DNA of 7,015 bases from Porticoccaceae bacterium. Lineage in GTDB: Bacteria; Pseudomonadota; Gammaproteobacteria; Pseudomonadales; Porticoccaceae. Positions 1-6,094 of the stretch are shown here, one piece after another. The notes under the pieces are model-generated. The model saw nothing but the letters and a program-made list of their open reading frames with translations, made no database searches and had not been told where the DNA came from. Location: assembly GCA_003491845.1 (NCBI GenBank), contig DNBN01000216.1, forward strand, positions 20,106 through 27,120. The letters are read 5' to 3'. Numbering within the stretch: the first letter of the stretch is position 1; every line of letters begins with the position of its first letter. The translations under genes were made by a program, and so were the position numbers.

Positions 1-622
1 TCAAAAATATCTTTTCATCTCGGCGACCCATCATCATATTGTTGCTCATCGCCACCATCACCCATCCAACAAGATCTTGACGTGAGGAATAATATTGGGA
101 GCCTGGAGGTATTCGGATCTGACGAAAGATGAACTGTTGACTGTCAGAAGAAATCTTATAGTTTTGATGACTCAATGGCTTTAACCGAGCAATAAAGTCA
201 CTCATGGACTGGCTGGGTAATTTAGTTGGCAATTGTGTGACGTCATAATCAACATAACCAAAGGTATAAATTTTGTCCGACAATACGTTATAAATAATTA
301 ATCCATCGACGCCAACAAGGGATCGCATATGCTCAATCTCCTCATCTAACATTGCCTGATCCTCTAGATACAAAGCCTCAAAACCACGTTTTACAAATTG
401 ATCTGCAGCAAGATCTCCTAATAAATTTTTGACTTCACTTAGCTCTTCATTTTGATTTTCCAACATATAGTAAAGTGCTGAAAAAGAAAAAATAAGGAAC
501 GGAATAACCACAGTGATAAGCATTCTAGAATAAATACTACCGAGCGCTTTAAACTTGATGGGGATAATATTTTTAAAAAAGTTGCTCAACCGATAAGCTC
601 CATCACCTCTCAGGTCTATCAT
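1..622 (-). CDS. Membrane sensor histidine kinase, BarA/GacS-like N-terminus (partial, cut by left edge)
   Basis: An open frame of 207 codons runs off the left edge without a stop. Residues 34-53 form a hydrophobic membrane segment preceded by a basic stretch (K22, K24, R33). It is followed by a region of about 150 residues that is probably periplasmic: a helical, acidic beginning (ENQNEELSEV) and then a mixed alpha/beta part ending in DLVGWVMVAMSN. This layout (short cytoplasmic tail, TM1, sensor domain closing with a G-[YW]-[IV] strand before the expected TM2) resembles BarA/GacS hybrid kinases. TM2, HAMP, the H-box and the ATPase domain lie outside the window, so kinase identity is inferred from the layout and from the adjacent response regulator. 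The first ATG (622) overlaps the regulator gene by 20 nt and has no clear ribosome site. An in-frame TTG at 589 has GGAG eight bases upstream and is a real alternative. Overlap implies co-transcription and probably translational coupling. Confidence 0.72.
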   Translation of the reverse strand, partial: MIDLRGDGAYRLSNFFKNIIPIKFKALGSIYSRMLITVVIPFLIFSFSALYYMLENQNEELSEVKNLLGDLAADQFVKRGFEALYLEDQAMLDEEIEHMRSLVGVDGLIIYNVLSDKIYTFGYVDYDVTQLPTKLPSQSMSDFIARLKPLSHQNYKISSDSQQFIFRQIRIPPGSQYYSSRQDLVGWVMVAMSNNMMMGRRDEKIFL

Positions 623-1280
623 TATCTATAGCTAATTTAGGTTCGACTAACGCCTGGCCTAGTAAACCTGCTTGCGTGCGATTAGTGACCTGCAAGATAC
701 GAAGGATAGCACTTACATGAACTTTAACAGTATTTTCAGAGAGATCTAATTCTCTGGCAATAAGCTTATTAGATAAACCTTTTGCAACGCAGCATAAAAT
801 ATCTAATTGTCGAATCGTCAACGCTTCAGTGATACTCTGGCCATTTAGTGCAAATTCATTATGTTTTCGATCAGCATCAGGTAACGAGCCAGCAAGAGAT
901 TTAGGTATAAAAATATTACCATCTAACACCGTTAAAATAGCCTCAAATAGGACATATTGAGGGTCGGATTTTGACATAAATCCCATAGCTCCAGTATCAA
1001 TACTTTGGCGAATATGAGCCGGATTTTCGGACGCAGACAACACTATAATAGGTAGTTTTTTATAGCTATGACTGACCTCCTCAATAAAACTGAAGCCACC
1101 TTTACCGCCAGGCATAAATAAATCGACAATAGCTAAATCAAAATCTTGAGAAGATAAAAGGATCAGTGCTGAATCAACATTATTCGCCAGACTAACTTCA
1201 GCATCAGTGAATTTAGCAAGAAGCGTTGCCTTGAGGCCAAGACAAACAAAATCATGATCATCTACAATTAAAATATTCAC
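603..1280 (-). CDS. NarL/FixJ-family response regulator (REC + LuxR-type HTH), GTG start
   Basis: A DNA-binding response regulator of 225 aa, a typical length for the NarL/UvrY/GacA class. The receiver domain (about 1-120) has the acidic pair D7-D8, the phospho-acceptor D53 in AIVDLFMPG, the switch residue S82 in VLSAS and the conserved K104 in FMSKS. The LuxR-type helix-turn-helix spans about 154-208, with GLSNKLIARELDLSENTVKVH as its core; the usual LTxRE entry is LTIRQ here. The start is GTG at 1280: the protein begins MNILIVDDHD as expected, and an in-frame TAA 13 codon-phase bases upstream rules out a longer form. No strong Shine-Dalgarno is seen. The gene lies downstream of the rplS terminator and is therefore probably transcribed separately, then runs into the overlapping sensor kinase gene, its likely partner. 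Target genes and signal are unknown. It could be a GacA-like regulator, but sequence alone does not establish orthology. Confidence 0.93.
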   Translation of the reverse strand: MNILIVDDHDFVCLGLKATLLAKFTDAEVSLANNVDSALILLSSQDFDLAIVDLFMPGGKGGFSFIEEVSHSYKKLPIIVLSASENPAHIRQSIDTGAMGFMSKSDPQYVLFEAILTVLDGNIFIPKSLAGSLPDADRKHNEFALNGQSITEALTIRQLDILCCVAKGLSNKLIARELDLSENTVKVHVSAILRILQVTNRTQAGLLGQALVEPKLAIDNDRPER

Positions 1281-1337
1281 GATAAACGTCTTTTATTTAT
1301 AAAAGTGTGTATTGGTAACAATAAAAAAGCCATTACT

Positions 1338-1350
1338 CTTTATGATAAAG
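1338..1350. repeat. 13-bp palindrome CTTTATGATAAAG upstream of the response regulator
   Basis: CTTTAT-G-ATAAAG is a perfect odd palindrome about 58 bases upstream of the regulator's GTG. The position fits an operator for a dimeric regulator, possibly autoregulation, but AT-rich palindromes of this size also occur by chance. It does not resemble a site I can name. Confidence 0.3.
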
Positions 1351-1395
1351 GCATCATATACCGATTCAGAGCGCAATACAGCACATTGACTAAAT

Positions 1396-1424
1396 CTAAC
1401 CGGCGATATTGATCGCAGTTTTAG
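1396..1424. repeat. Imperfect inverted repeat between the rplS terminator and the response regulator
   Basis: GCGAT-ATTG-ATCGC (1403-1416) is a perfect 5-bp stem with a 4-nt loop. Weaker flanking complementarity (CTAA/TTAG) extends it after a few mismatches. It sits 20 nt beyond the terminator in the minus direction, in the 205-bp gap before the regulator. It may be part of the regulator's promoter region or an untranslated hairpin; no U-tract follows on either strand, so it is not a terminator by itself. Confidence 0.3.
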
Positions 1425-1433
1425 TTGTTGCAC

Positions 1434-1463
1434 AAAAAAGGCGACTTAAACAAGTCGCCTTTT
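1434..1463 (-). terminator. Intrinsic terminator after rplS
   Basis: A perfect 12-bp stem (AAAAGGCGACTT / AAGTCGCCTTTT) with a 4-nt loop begins 22 nt downstream of the rplS stop. In the minus direction it ends in a run of six U residues, which marks the end of the rpsP-rimM-trmD-rplS transcript. In the plus direction the stem is followed by four Ts, so weak bidirectional activity is possible, though no plus-strand gene needs it. Confidence 0.9.
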
Positions 1464-1485
1464 GCTACTAATTAAGCTGCTCAGC

Positions 1486-1842
1486 TTAACCCAACTTTTC
1501 CTTAATACGAGCAGACCTTCCTGAACGATCACGCAAGTAATAGAGCTTAGCTCGACGCACTGCGCCACGACGCTTAACTTCAATACTATCAACTAAAGGA
1601 CTGTAAGTCTGGAAAGTACGTTCTACTCCAATACCATTTGATATTTTTCTTACTGTGAATGCAGAATTTAACTGACGATTACGCTTGGCTAAAACAACAC
1701 CCTCAAAAGCCTGAAGCCGCTCACGAGTACCTTCCTTTACCTTCACCTGAACAACTACCGTATCACCAGGGCTGAAATCAGGAATTTCTTTGCTCATTTG
1801 TTCTTTTTCAATCGCCGCAATTATCGATGTTTTATTTGTCAT
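1486..1842 (-). CDS. rplS: 50S ribosomal protein bL19
   Basis: Ribosomal protein bL19 of the large subunit, located near the 30S-50S interface. The 118-aa product matches the family's usual length (about 115) and carries the conserved blocks [15 protein letters not shown] (42-56), [17 protein letters not shown] (62-78) and [18 protein letters not shown] (89-106). I chose the ATG at 1842 because the homologous region begins at [15 protein letters not shown], and a strong Shine-Dalgarno GAGGAG (1849-1854) lies 6 nt upstream. Two in-frame ATGs farther upstream (1863 and 1881) would encode a non-homologous extension and would place the Shine-Dalgarno inside the gene. It is the last gene of the operon, 72 nt after trmD and just before a strong terminator. 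The good ribosome site and the long leader fit high, independent translation of a ribosomal protein. Confidence 0.97.
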   Translation of the reverse strand: MTNKTSIIAAIEKEQMSKEIPDFSPGDTVVVQVKVKEGTRERLQAFEGVVLAKRNRQLNSAFTVRKISNGIGVERTFQTYSPLVDSIEVKRRGAVRRAKLYYLRDRSGRSARIKEKLG

Positions 1843-1848
1843 TTCTTG

Positions 1849-1854
1849 CTCCTC
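1849..1854 (-). promoter_or_regulatory. Strong Shine-Dalgarno of rplS
   Basis: GAGGAG with 6-nt spacing to the ATG at 1842 fixes the start of rplS and argues against the longer open frame that begins at 1881. Confidence 0.8.
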
Positions 1855-1868
1855 AATTTTCATTGGTT

Positions 1869-1882
1869 GGTGGAAATCCACC
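1869..1882 (-). promoter_or_regulatory. Small hairpin in the trmD-rplS gap
   Basis: GGTGG-ATTT-CCACC forms a 5-bp stem (a sixth A-U pair can close the loop), 14 nt upstream of the rplS Shine-Dalgarno. A second short symmetric element, CTCTGTACAGAG, lies at 1893-1904. Together they occupy most of the 72-nt spacer. They may isolate rplS translation from trmD or affect mRNA processing; no U-tract follows, so neither is a terminator. A role is inference. Confidence 0.4.
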
Positions 1883-1914
1883 TGATTTAGAGCTCTGTAC
1901 AGAGAGGATGAACA

Positions 1915-2670
1915 CTATCCTTTGTCATCATCTGCCAGCGCAACACTCACTTCCTTGAGTAAAATCTTTTGCTCTTTATTGAGCACCAGATCATCCAGTA
2001 AACGTGGTCTTCTTTGCTGAGTACGCAACAACGACTGTTGCAAACGCCAGCGTTTAATTTTTTTATGGTCCCCACAGAGCAGTACCTCAGGAACTCTGTC
2101 TCCGGCAAAACTTTCTGGTCGCGTGTAATGAGGATAATCTAACAAACCATCTGCAAAAGAATCTTGATTTGCAGAATCCTGATTACCTAAAGCTCCCGGT
2201 AGTTGTCTTATAACAGCATCCAAAAGGACCATTGCGGGAAGTTCCCCACCGCTAAGGACATAGTCACCAATTGACCATTCCTCATCTACAAGTCTGCTTA
2301 TGACTCGCTCATCAATTCCTTCATACCGCCCAGCAATCAAAATTAGATTATCGAGCGAGGCAAATCTACTAACCGCGGTCTGGTTGAAAAGCGACCCTTG
2401 TGGCGACAAATACACAATTAACGTCTGCTGTTCGCCGATCCATTGTCGTGCCGCTGATACTGCTTTTTCCAGTGGAGCAACCATCATAACCATGCCCGGC
2501 CCACCACCATACGGACGGTCATCTACCGTTCGATGCTTATCCTCAGTGTAATCTCTTGGATTAAAACAACTGACATCCACTAACTTATTATTTACCGCTC
2601 TACCACTGACACCGTGCTCAGTAATTGACGTCAACATCTCCGGAAACAAGGTAATAACGGCAACTTTCAT
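1915..2670 (-). CDS. trmD: tRNA (guanine-N1-)-methyltransferase TrmD
   Basis: A SPOUT-class enzyme that transfers a methyl group from S-adenosylmethionine to N1 of G37 in tRNAs with a G36-G37 sequence, preventing +1 frameshifting. It acts as a cytoplasmic dimer. The 251-aa protein is close to the 255 aa of E. coli. Visible hallmarks are [16 protein letters not shown] (48-63), YLSPQG (87-92), the trefoil-knot cofactor segments [10 protein letters not shown] (114-123) and [17 protein letters not shown] (131-147), R155 (equivalent to E. coli R154), and D170 in [17 protein letters not shown] (equivalent to the catalytic D169). The start at 2670 gives [12 protein letters not shown], the family N-terminus; the open frame continues 17 codons upstream, but that part is not homologous and overlaps rimM. 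The ribosome site is weak (AGG, 9 nt upstream). The gene follows rimM by 32 nt and ends 72 nt before rplS. The stop is TAG. Confidence 0.97.
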   Translation of the reverse strand: MKVAVITLFPEMLTSITEHGVSGRAVNNKLVDVSCFNPRDYTEDKHRTVDDRPYGGGPGMVMMVAPLEKAVSAARQWIGEQQTLIVYLSPQGSLFNQTAVSRFASLDNLILIAGRYEGIDERVISRLVDEEWSIGDYVLSGGELPAMVLLDAVIRQLPGALGNQDSANQDSFADGLLDYPHYTRPESFAGDRVPEVLLCGDHKKIKRWRLQQSLLRTQQRRPRLLDDLVLNKEQKILLKEVSVALADDDKG

Positions 2671-2702
2671 TAATCTACGCCTATACAAGGTACCTTGGTG
2701 AG

Positions 2703-3245
2703 TTAAAATTCCGGGTCCCATGACACGATGATCTTTTGTTGGACAATGTCCACTTTGATCACAAATTCATCAGAGTAAGGAATCAAGCGCTCATTTCGAT
2801 CTACACTATCTCCATCGCCTTTCACTAGCAGAACGTCATTGGCACCTGTCTCTAGCAGAGAGTTTACTGTCCCCAACCGAGCTTGCTCTCCTTGATATTC
2901 ATTAAAGACATTAAGCCCAACTAATTGATACCAATAATAGTCATCTACCTTTAGTGACGGCAGCACAGTCTTTTGCACCAATACATCTTTCTGACACCAC
3001 GCTTTGGCGACATCTCTATCATCTATATCTTTGAAATGAACTATTAGTCCATCACCATGCCGCTTAAAATCGTCTGCTGTAACCTGCTGCAAACCACTTG
3101 CTGTATCAATCCACCAAGGCTGATAGTCAAGAAGCGCTTCAATATCTTCAGTGTATGAGAAAACCTTTAGCCATCCACGAACACCGAACACTGTTGTTAT
3201 TCGTCCGACGATAAGCATTTCGGGAACACTATCATCGCTAATCAT
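2703..3245 (-). CDS. rimM: 16S rRNA processing / 30S maturation factor RimM
   Basis: RimM assists assembly of the 30S head and processing of 16S rRNA and binds uS19. At 180 aa it matches the family (E. coli 182). An N-terminal barrel domain (about 9-95) carries [16 protein letters not shown] (13-28), and a C-terminal PRC-barrel domain follows (about 100-180), opening with the tyrosine-rich [11 protein letters not shown] (101-111) and including [10 protein letters not shown] (132-141), ERLIPY (152-157) and the terminal WDPEF. The ATG at 3245 follows the rpsP stop by 15 nt and has a modest GAG Shine-Dalgarno 8 nt upstream. It is the second gene of the operon. In E. coli RimM and TrmD are known to be made at far lower rates than the flanking ribosomal proteins; the weaker ribosome sites here agree with this. 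Confidence 0.96.
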   Translation of the reverse strand: MISDDSVPEMLIVGRITTVFGVRGWLKVFSYTEDIEALLDYQPWWIDTASGLQQVTADDFKRHGDGLIVHFKDIDDRDVAKAWCQKDVLVQKTVLPSLKVDDYYWYQLVGLNVFNEYQGEQARLGTVNSLLETGANDVLLVKGDGDSVDRNERLIPYSDEFVIKVDIVQQKIIVSWDPEF

Positions 3246-3260
3246 AGGATGATCTCAATA

Positions 3261-3512
3261 CTAAGCCGCTTTCTTAGCAGCCTCTTTTAATAAGGCAGAA
3301 ACACGATCACTAACTTGTGCACCTTGGCCCTGCCAATAGCTGGCGCGTTCCAGATCCACACGCAAACGCTCTTCAGCGCCACGAGCAACCGGATTAAAGA
3401 ATCCAATACGCTCAATATATCGAGCATCACGCGCCTTACGTGAATCAGAAACCGTTATGTGGTAAAAAGGACGTTTTTTTGCACCGCCTCGAGCTAATCT
3501 AATTGTAACCAT
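3261..3512 (-). CDS. rpsP: 30S ribosomal protein bS16
   Basis: Small-subunit protein bS16, which binds 16S rRNA and stabilises the body of the 30S particle. The product is 83 aa (E. coli 82) and is recognisable by [19 protein letters not shown] (1-19), [19 protein letters not shown] (23-41) and VDLERASYW (52-60), ending in a basic KEAAKKAA tail. The start at 3512 is fixed by the homologous MVTIRL and by an AGGA Shine-Dalgarno (3521-3524) 8 nt upstream. The open frame runs on to 3629, but the extra 39 residues are not homologous and lie in a structured leader. It is the first gene of the rpsP-rimM-trmD-rplS operon, preceded by its own candidate promoter. The stop is TAG. Confidence 0.97.
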   Translation of the reverse strand: MVTIRLARGGAKKRPFYHITVSDSRKARDARYIERIGFFNPVARGAEERLRVDLERASYWQGQGAQVSDRVSALLKEAAKKAA

Positions 3513-3528
3513 CTGTTGAATCCTATGT

Positions 3529-3554
3529 TCGAGCGGCATTATCGCCAAACTCGA
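3529..3554 (-). promoter_or_regulatory. rpsP leader hairpin 2 (next to the ribosome site)
   Basis: In the minus-strand RNA, TCGAG pairs with CTCGA and an inner GGC pairs with GCC around a six-base loop, with an asymmetric internal loop (UUU on one side, G on the other). It ends 4 nt before the AGGA Shine-Dalgarno of rpsP, a place where structure could modulate initiation. Read from sequence complementarity only. Confidence 0.45.
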
Positions 3555-3564
3555 TGCTTGTAAC

Positions 3565-3591
3565 AGAGTTACGCAAGCAGTGCGTGACTCT
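3565..3591 (-). promoter_or_regulatory. rpsP leader hairpin 1 (long stem)
   Basis: In the minus-strand RNA, AGAGUCACGCA pairs with UGCGUAACUCU around a CUGCU loop: ten Watson-Crick pairs and one C-A mismatch. It lies about 53-79 nt upstream of the rpsP start, between the candidate promoter and hairpin 2. No U-tract follows, so it is not a simple terminator. Together the two hairpins look like a structured ribosomal-protein leader, possibly autoregulatory; that function is inferred. Confidence 0.5.
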
Positions 3592-3617
3592 CCTGAAAGG
3601 CGCGGTATGGTACGCCA

Positions 3618-3645
3618 AAAGTATGACAAATGAAACTATTTTCAA
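3618..3645 (-). promoter_or_regulatory. Candidate sigma70-type promoter of the rpsP operon
   Basis: On the minus strand TTGAAA (3640-3645, five of six consensus bases) is followed after 16 nt by TACTTT (3618-3623, three of six) and then a GC-rich stretch, as is common near start sites of ribosomal-protein genes. It would give a leader of about 100 nt carrying both hairpins. The -10 match is weak, so placement is tentative. Confidence 0.4.
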
Positions 3646-3671
3646 CTAAAATTATCATCAGAGATGGGTAT

Positions 3672-3710
3672 TTTTGATCCTCGCTATAAATAAACTCTAC
3701 CGGATCAAAA
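3672..3710. repeat. 9-bp inverted repeat overlapping the ffh stop codon
   Basis: TTTTGATCC (3672-3680) and GGATCAAAA (3702-3710) are perfect complements separated by 21 nt; the right arm contains the TGA stop of ffh. On neither strand is the stem followed by a T-run, so it does not read as an intrinsic terminator. It may protect the 3' end of the ffh message or allow readthrough into rpsP. Confidence 0.45.
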
Positions 3711-5093
3711 TTTAGGAAAGCCACCCGGGGAGCCGCCATCACCAGGTGACATCATACCGCCCATACCTCGCATCATATTCTGCATACCCTTACCCTTCAT
3801 TTTTTTCATCATTTTACCCATTTGCTTATGTTGTTTAAGCAAACGATTTAAGTCTTGTATGCTCGTACCGGAGCCAACGGTAATTCGTCGTTTTCGAGAA
3901 CCATTGAGAATATCGGGGTTTTTACGCTCCTTTGGGGTCATGGAGCTAATAATGCACTCCATCTTATCAAACTGGCTATTCGCATTATTTTGTTGGGCCA
4001 TTTGCGCCATATTACCCATACCCGGTAATTTCTCAATCATCCCCGCCATTCCACCCATACTCTTCATTTGCTGAAGCTGATCCCTTAAATCCTCCAGATC
4101 AAAGCGCTTACCCTTAACAACTTTTTGCGCTAATTTTTCGGCTTTCTTTTTATCTACCTTACGCTCAACATCTTCAATGAGAGACATTACGTCACCCATA
4201 CCTAAGATTCGGGACGCAATTCGCTCAGGGTGGAACGGCTCAAGCGCATCAGTTTTTTCACCAACGCCCATAAATTTAATTGGTTTACCGGTGATCTGTC
4301 GAACTGACAGTGCTGCTCCACCTCGAGTATCACCATCAACTTTAGTTAAAATAATACCTGTTAGTGGCAAAGAGTCGTTGAATGCTTGTGCAGTATTAAT
4401 TGCATCTTGACCAATCATGGCATCAATGACAAATAGCGTCTCAATGGGATTAGCTACTCTATGAACCTGCTTTATTTCATCCATCATCTCACCGTCAACA
4501 TGCAACCGCCCCGCCGTGTCAACAATTAGCACATCAAAAAACTGGGTCTTAGCCGCCGCTATAGCCGCCGCCACGATATCCACAGGTTTTTGACTTGGTT
4601 CACTTGGAAAAAATTCAGCATTAACGTCCGCTGCCAATGTTTTAAGTTGCTCGATTGCTGCTGGACGATAAACATCAGCGGAAACCACCATAACTTTTTT
4701 CTTTTCACGTTCAGTTAAAAAACGTGCTAACTTTGCCACCGAGGTTGTTTTACCTGCCCCTTGTAATCCTGCCATCAAAACCACCGCTGGCGGCTGTGCG
4801 GCTAAATTGAGAGATTCATTCGCTTCGCCCATAACGCTTTCAAGTTCGGCCTGTACAACTTTTAAAAATTGCTGACCTGGGTTGAGACTGCTAGCGACCT
4901 CTGTACCCAAAGCTCTGGTTTTAACCTTTTCTACAAAGGTTTTGACCACAGATAAGGCAACATCAGCCTCCAGTAAAGCCATACGCACTTCACGCAGTGT
5001 CTCTTGTATATTTTTCTCACTGAGACTCGCCTTTCCAGAAATTTTCTTTAAACTCAAAGAGAGTCGATCACTTAAACTTTCAAACATGGCCAT
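3705..5093 (-). CDS. ffh: Signal recognition particle GTPase Ffh (SRP54)
   Basis: The protein subunit of the bacterial signal recognition particle. With 4.5S RNA it binds signal sequences emerging from ribosomes and docks with FtsY at the inner membrane. Of 462 aa, the N domain (about 1-95) includes LREVRMALLEADV (33-45). The G domain has the P-loop GLQGAGKTT (109-117), DVYRPAA (140-146), DTAGRLH (192-198), TKVDGDTRGGAAL (250-262) and KFMGVGEK (273-280). The methionine-rich M domain (from about 325) has the RNA-binding GSRKRRITVGSG (398-409) and a tail of repeated M, K and G. I prefer the ATG at 5093 (MAMFESL), because AGGA (5103-5106) lies 9 nt upstream; the ATG at 5087, which gives the usual MFESL start, is possible but has 15-nt spacing. 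The last residues (GDGGSPGGFPKF) form a slightly longer Gly-rich tail than in E. coli (453 aa). It is transcribed away from ypjD and towards rpsP, 192 nt before the latter. Confidence 0.98.
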   Translation of the reverse strand: MAMFESLSDRLSLSLKKISGKASLSEKNIQETLREVRMALLEADVALSVVKTFVEKVKTRALGTEVASSLNPGQQFLKVVQAELESVMGEANESLNLAAQPPAVVLMAGLQGAGKTTSVAKLARFLTEREKKKVMVVSADVYRPAAIEQLKTLAADVNAEFFPSEPSQKPVDIVAAAIAAAKTQFFDVLIVDTAGRLHVDGEMMDEIKQVHRVANPIETLFVIDAMIGQDAINTAQAFNDSLPLTGIILTKVDGDTRGGAALSVRQITGKPIKFMGVGEKTDALEPFHPERIASRILGMGDVMSLIEDVERKVDKKKAEKLAQKVVKGKRFDLEDLRDQLQQMKSMGGMAGMIEKLPGMGNMAQMAQQNNANSQFDKMECIISSMTPKERKNPDILNGSRKRRITVGSGTSIQDLNRLLKQHKQMGKMMKKMKGKGMQNMMRGMGGMMSPGDGGSPGGFPKF

Positions 5094-5210
5094 TACGCAG
5101 ATTCCTAATTGATGTTTATCAATCACTATTATAACAATAATTACACACTTCTCTTCACCCTAAGCGCCTAATATGCCACACTCTATGTACATAATTTATC
5201 GATTTAAATC
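5094..5210. promoter_or_regulatory. Divergent ffh / ypjD promoter region
   Basis: A 117-bp AT-rich spacer between divergent starts. For ffh the minus strand has a perfect TATAAT (5128-5133) with no clear -35, giving a leader of roughly 28 nt. Just downstream is the inverted repeat ATTGAT-GTTT-ATCAAT (5108-5123). For ypjD a CATAAT (5190-5195) lies so near the ATG at 5211 that the leader would be under 10 nt; this assignment is weak. Confidence 0.5.
5128..5133 (-). promoter_or_regulatory. -10 box of the ffh promoter
   Basis: An exact TATAAT on the minus strand, 34 nt upstream of the chosen ffh ATG and upstream of its AGGA ribosome site. The best -35 match at 18-nt spacing is only three of six bases, so strength or activator use cannot be judged. 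Confidence 0.5.
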
Positions 5211-6005
5211 ATGCTCCAATCAATATTAGGTGTCACTTCGGTTTTCTTGTATGTAGCAGGCTTTTTTTACCTATTAGCCAAACTACTAAAACAACCCTTT
5301 GCCGGCACCCTAGTCCTTCAAACAATTACGGGTGCGGCTATCATGCTGCATGCTTCTGTGGCTGTACAGCTTCTAATTTCACCTCAGGGACTTGATCTGA
5401 GTTTATTTAACATATTTGTTTTGGTTGCATTTATTATTAATTTGATTGTTTTTATTAGCGGTCAAAGGAAGCACTTGTATAGTATGTGCTTGGTGCTCTT
5501 TCCACTTTCCGCCCTTAGCCTAGTAGCGGCAATGACAATCCCCGGAACCAAGCCAGTAGCGCTGATATCGGCTAACATTCAAATTCATGTGCTTTCCTCT
5601 ATTCTTGCCTATAGCTTGCTGGCTATTGCCGCACTGCACGCATTACTAACTGGCTATCAAAACTGGCATCTAAAACATAAGCGACAAAATTGGCTAATGC
5701 GAACTTTTCCTCCCATGCAAACAATGGAGACGTTTTTATTTGAACTAATTTGGGCTGGTGAAATTTTACTTACGTTGTCATTAGTTAGTGGGTTTTTGTT
5801 CTATGAAAATATGTTTGATCAAAAATTGATACACAAAGCCACTCTAAGCGTGGTTGCTTGGATCGTATATGCCATGTTGCTTTGGGGACGACATTATCGC
5901 GGCTGGAGAGGTGTCAAGGCAATCAGTTGGTGCTGGGTTGGTTTCATTGCGATATTAATGGGCTATGTTGGTAGCAAAGTGGTTTTAGAATTTATCCTGG
6001 CCTAG
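5211..6005 (+). CDS. ypjD: Inner-membrane CcsA-like protein YpjD
   Basis: A polytopic membrane protein of 264 aa in the cytochrome c assembly (CcsA/CcmC-like) family. About eight hydrophobic segments are visible (roughly 3-25, 35-56, 65-83, 92-110, 124-147, 176-197, 209-226 and 236-262). The C-terminal half has the family's H208-K-A ... AW ... LLWGRHYRGWRGVKA pattern (208-237), and H126 and H143 lie in a membrane helix. In CcsA proteins such histidines ligate heme, but the tryptophan-rich WWD segment is not seen, and YpjD's own function is not established. The ATG at 5211 is the only usable start nearby: an in-frame TAA lies immediately upstream, and there is no Shine-Dalgarno. It is divergent from ffh and 89 nt upstream of the CorB-type gene, on the same strand; this ffh-ypjD-yfjD neighbourhood is also found in E. 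coli and suggests a link between the two membrane proteins. Confidence 0.9.
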   Translation: MLQSILGVTSVFLYVAGFFYLLAKLLKQPFAGTLVLQTITGAAIMLHASVAVQLLISPQGLDLSLFNIFVLVAFIINLIVFISGQRKHLYSMCLVLFPLSALSLVAAMTIPGTKPVALISANIQIHVLSSILAYSLLAIAALHALLTGYQNWHLKHKRQNWLMRTFPPMQTMETFLFELIWAGEILLTLSLVSGFLFYENMFDQKLIHKATLSVVAWIVYAMLLWGRHYRGWRGVKAISWCWVGFIAILMGYVGSKVVLEFILA

Positions 6006-6094
6006 ATCCTTGGTGATTCTTACGAAAATGCTAGTTGCCAAATACCATCAAGTGATACAACATAAGCGTTTGAAATTGTAATGGATGTTTAAAT

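Noticed and set aside
1370..1466. Possible plus-strand small RNA ending at the terminator
   Set aside because: TTGACT near 1386 is a fair -35, but no matching -10 lies at a suitable distance and the plus-strand T-run is only four bases; support is too weak.
1843..1881. Longer reading frame giving bL19 a 13-residue N-terminal extension
   Set aside because: The extension is not part of the bL19 family and contains the strong GAGGAG ribosome site that serves the ATG at 1842.
1893..1904. CTCTGTACAGAG considered as a LexA-type operator
   Set aside because: It lacks the CTG-N10-CAG spacing of the gammaproteobacterial SOS box and lies inside an operon before rplS.
2300..2551. Plus-strand open frame opposite trmD
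   Set aside because: A shadow of trmD with no recognisable motifs and no convincing ribosome site.
2671..2721. Longer reading frame giving TrmD 17 extra N-terminal residues
   Set aside because: It overlaps the end of rimM and is not homologous; [12 protein letters not shown] at 2670 is the family start.
3513..3629. 39-residue N-terminal extension of bS16
   Set aside because: It is not homologous and coincides with the structured leader; MVTIRL with its AGGA site marks the start.
3859..5112. Three plus-strand open frames opposite ffh
   Set aside because: All are antisense to strongly conserved Ffh codons and show no family features; they are shadow frames.
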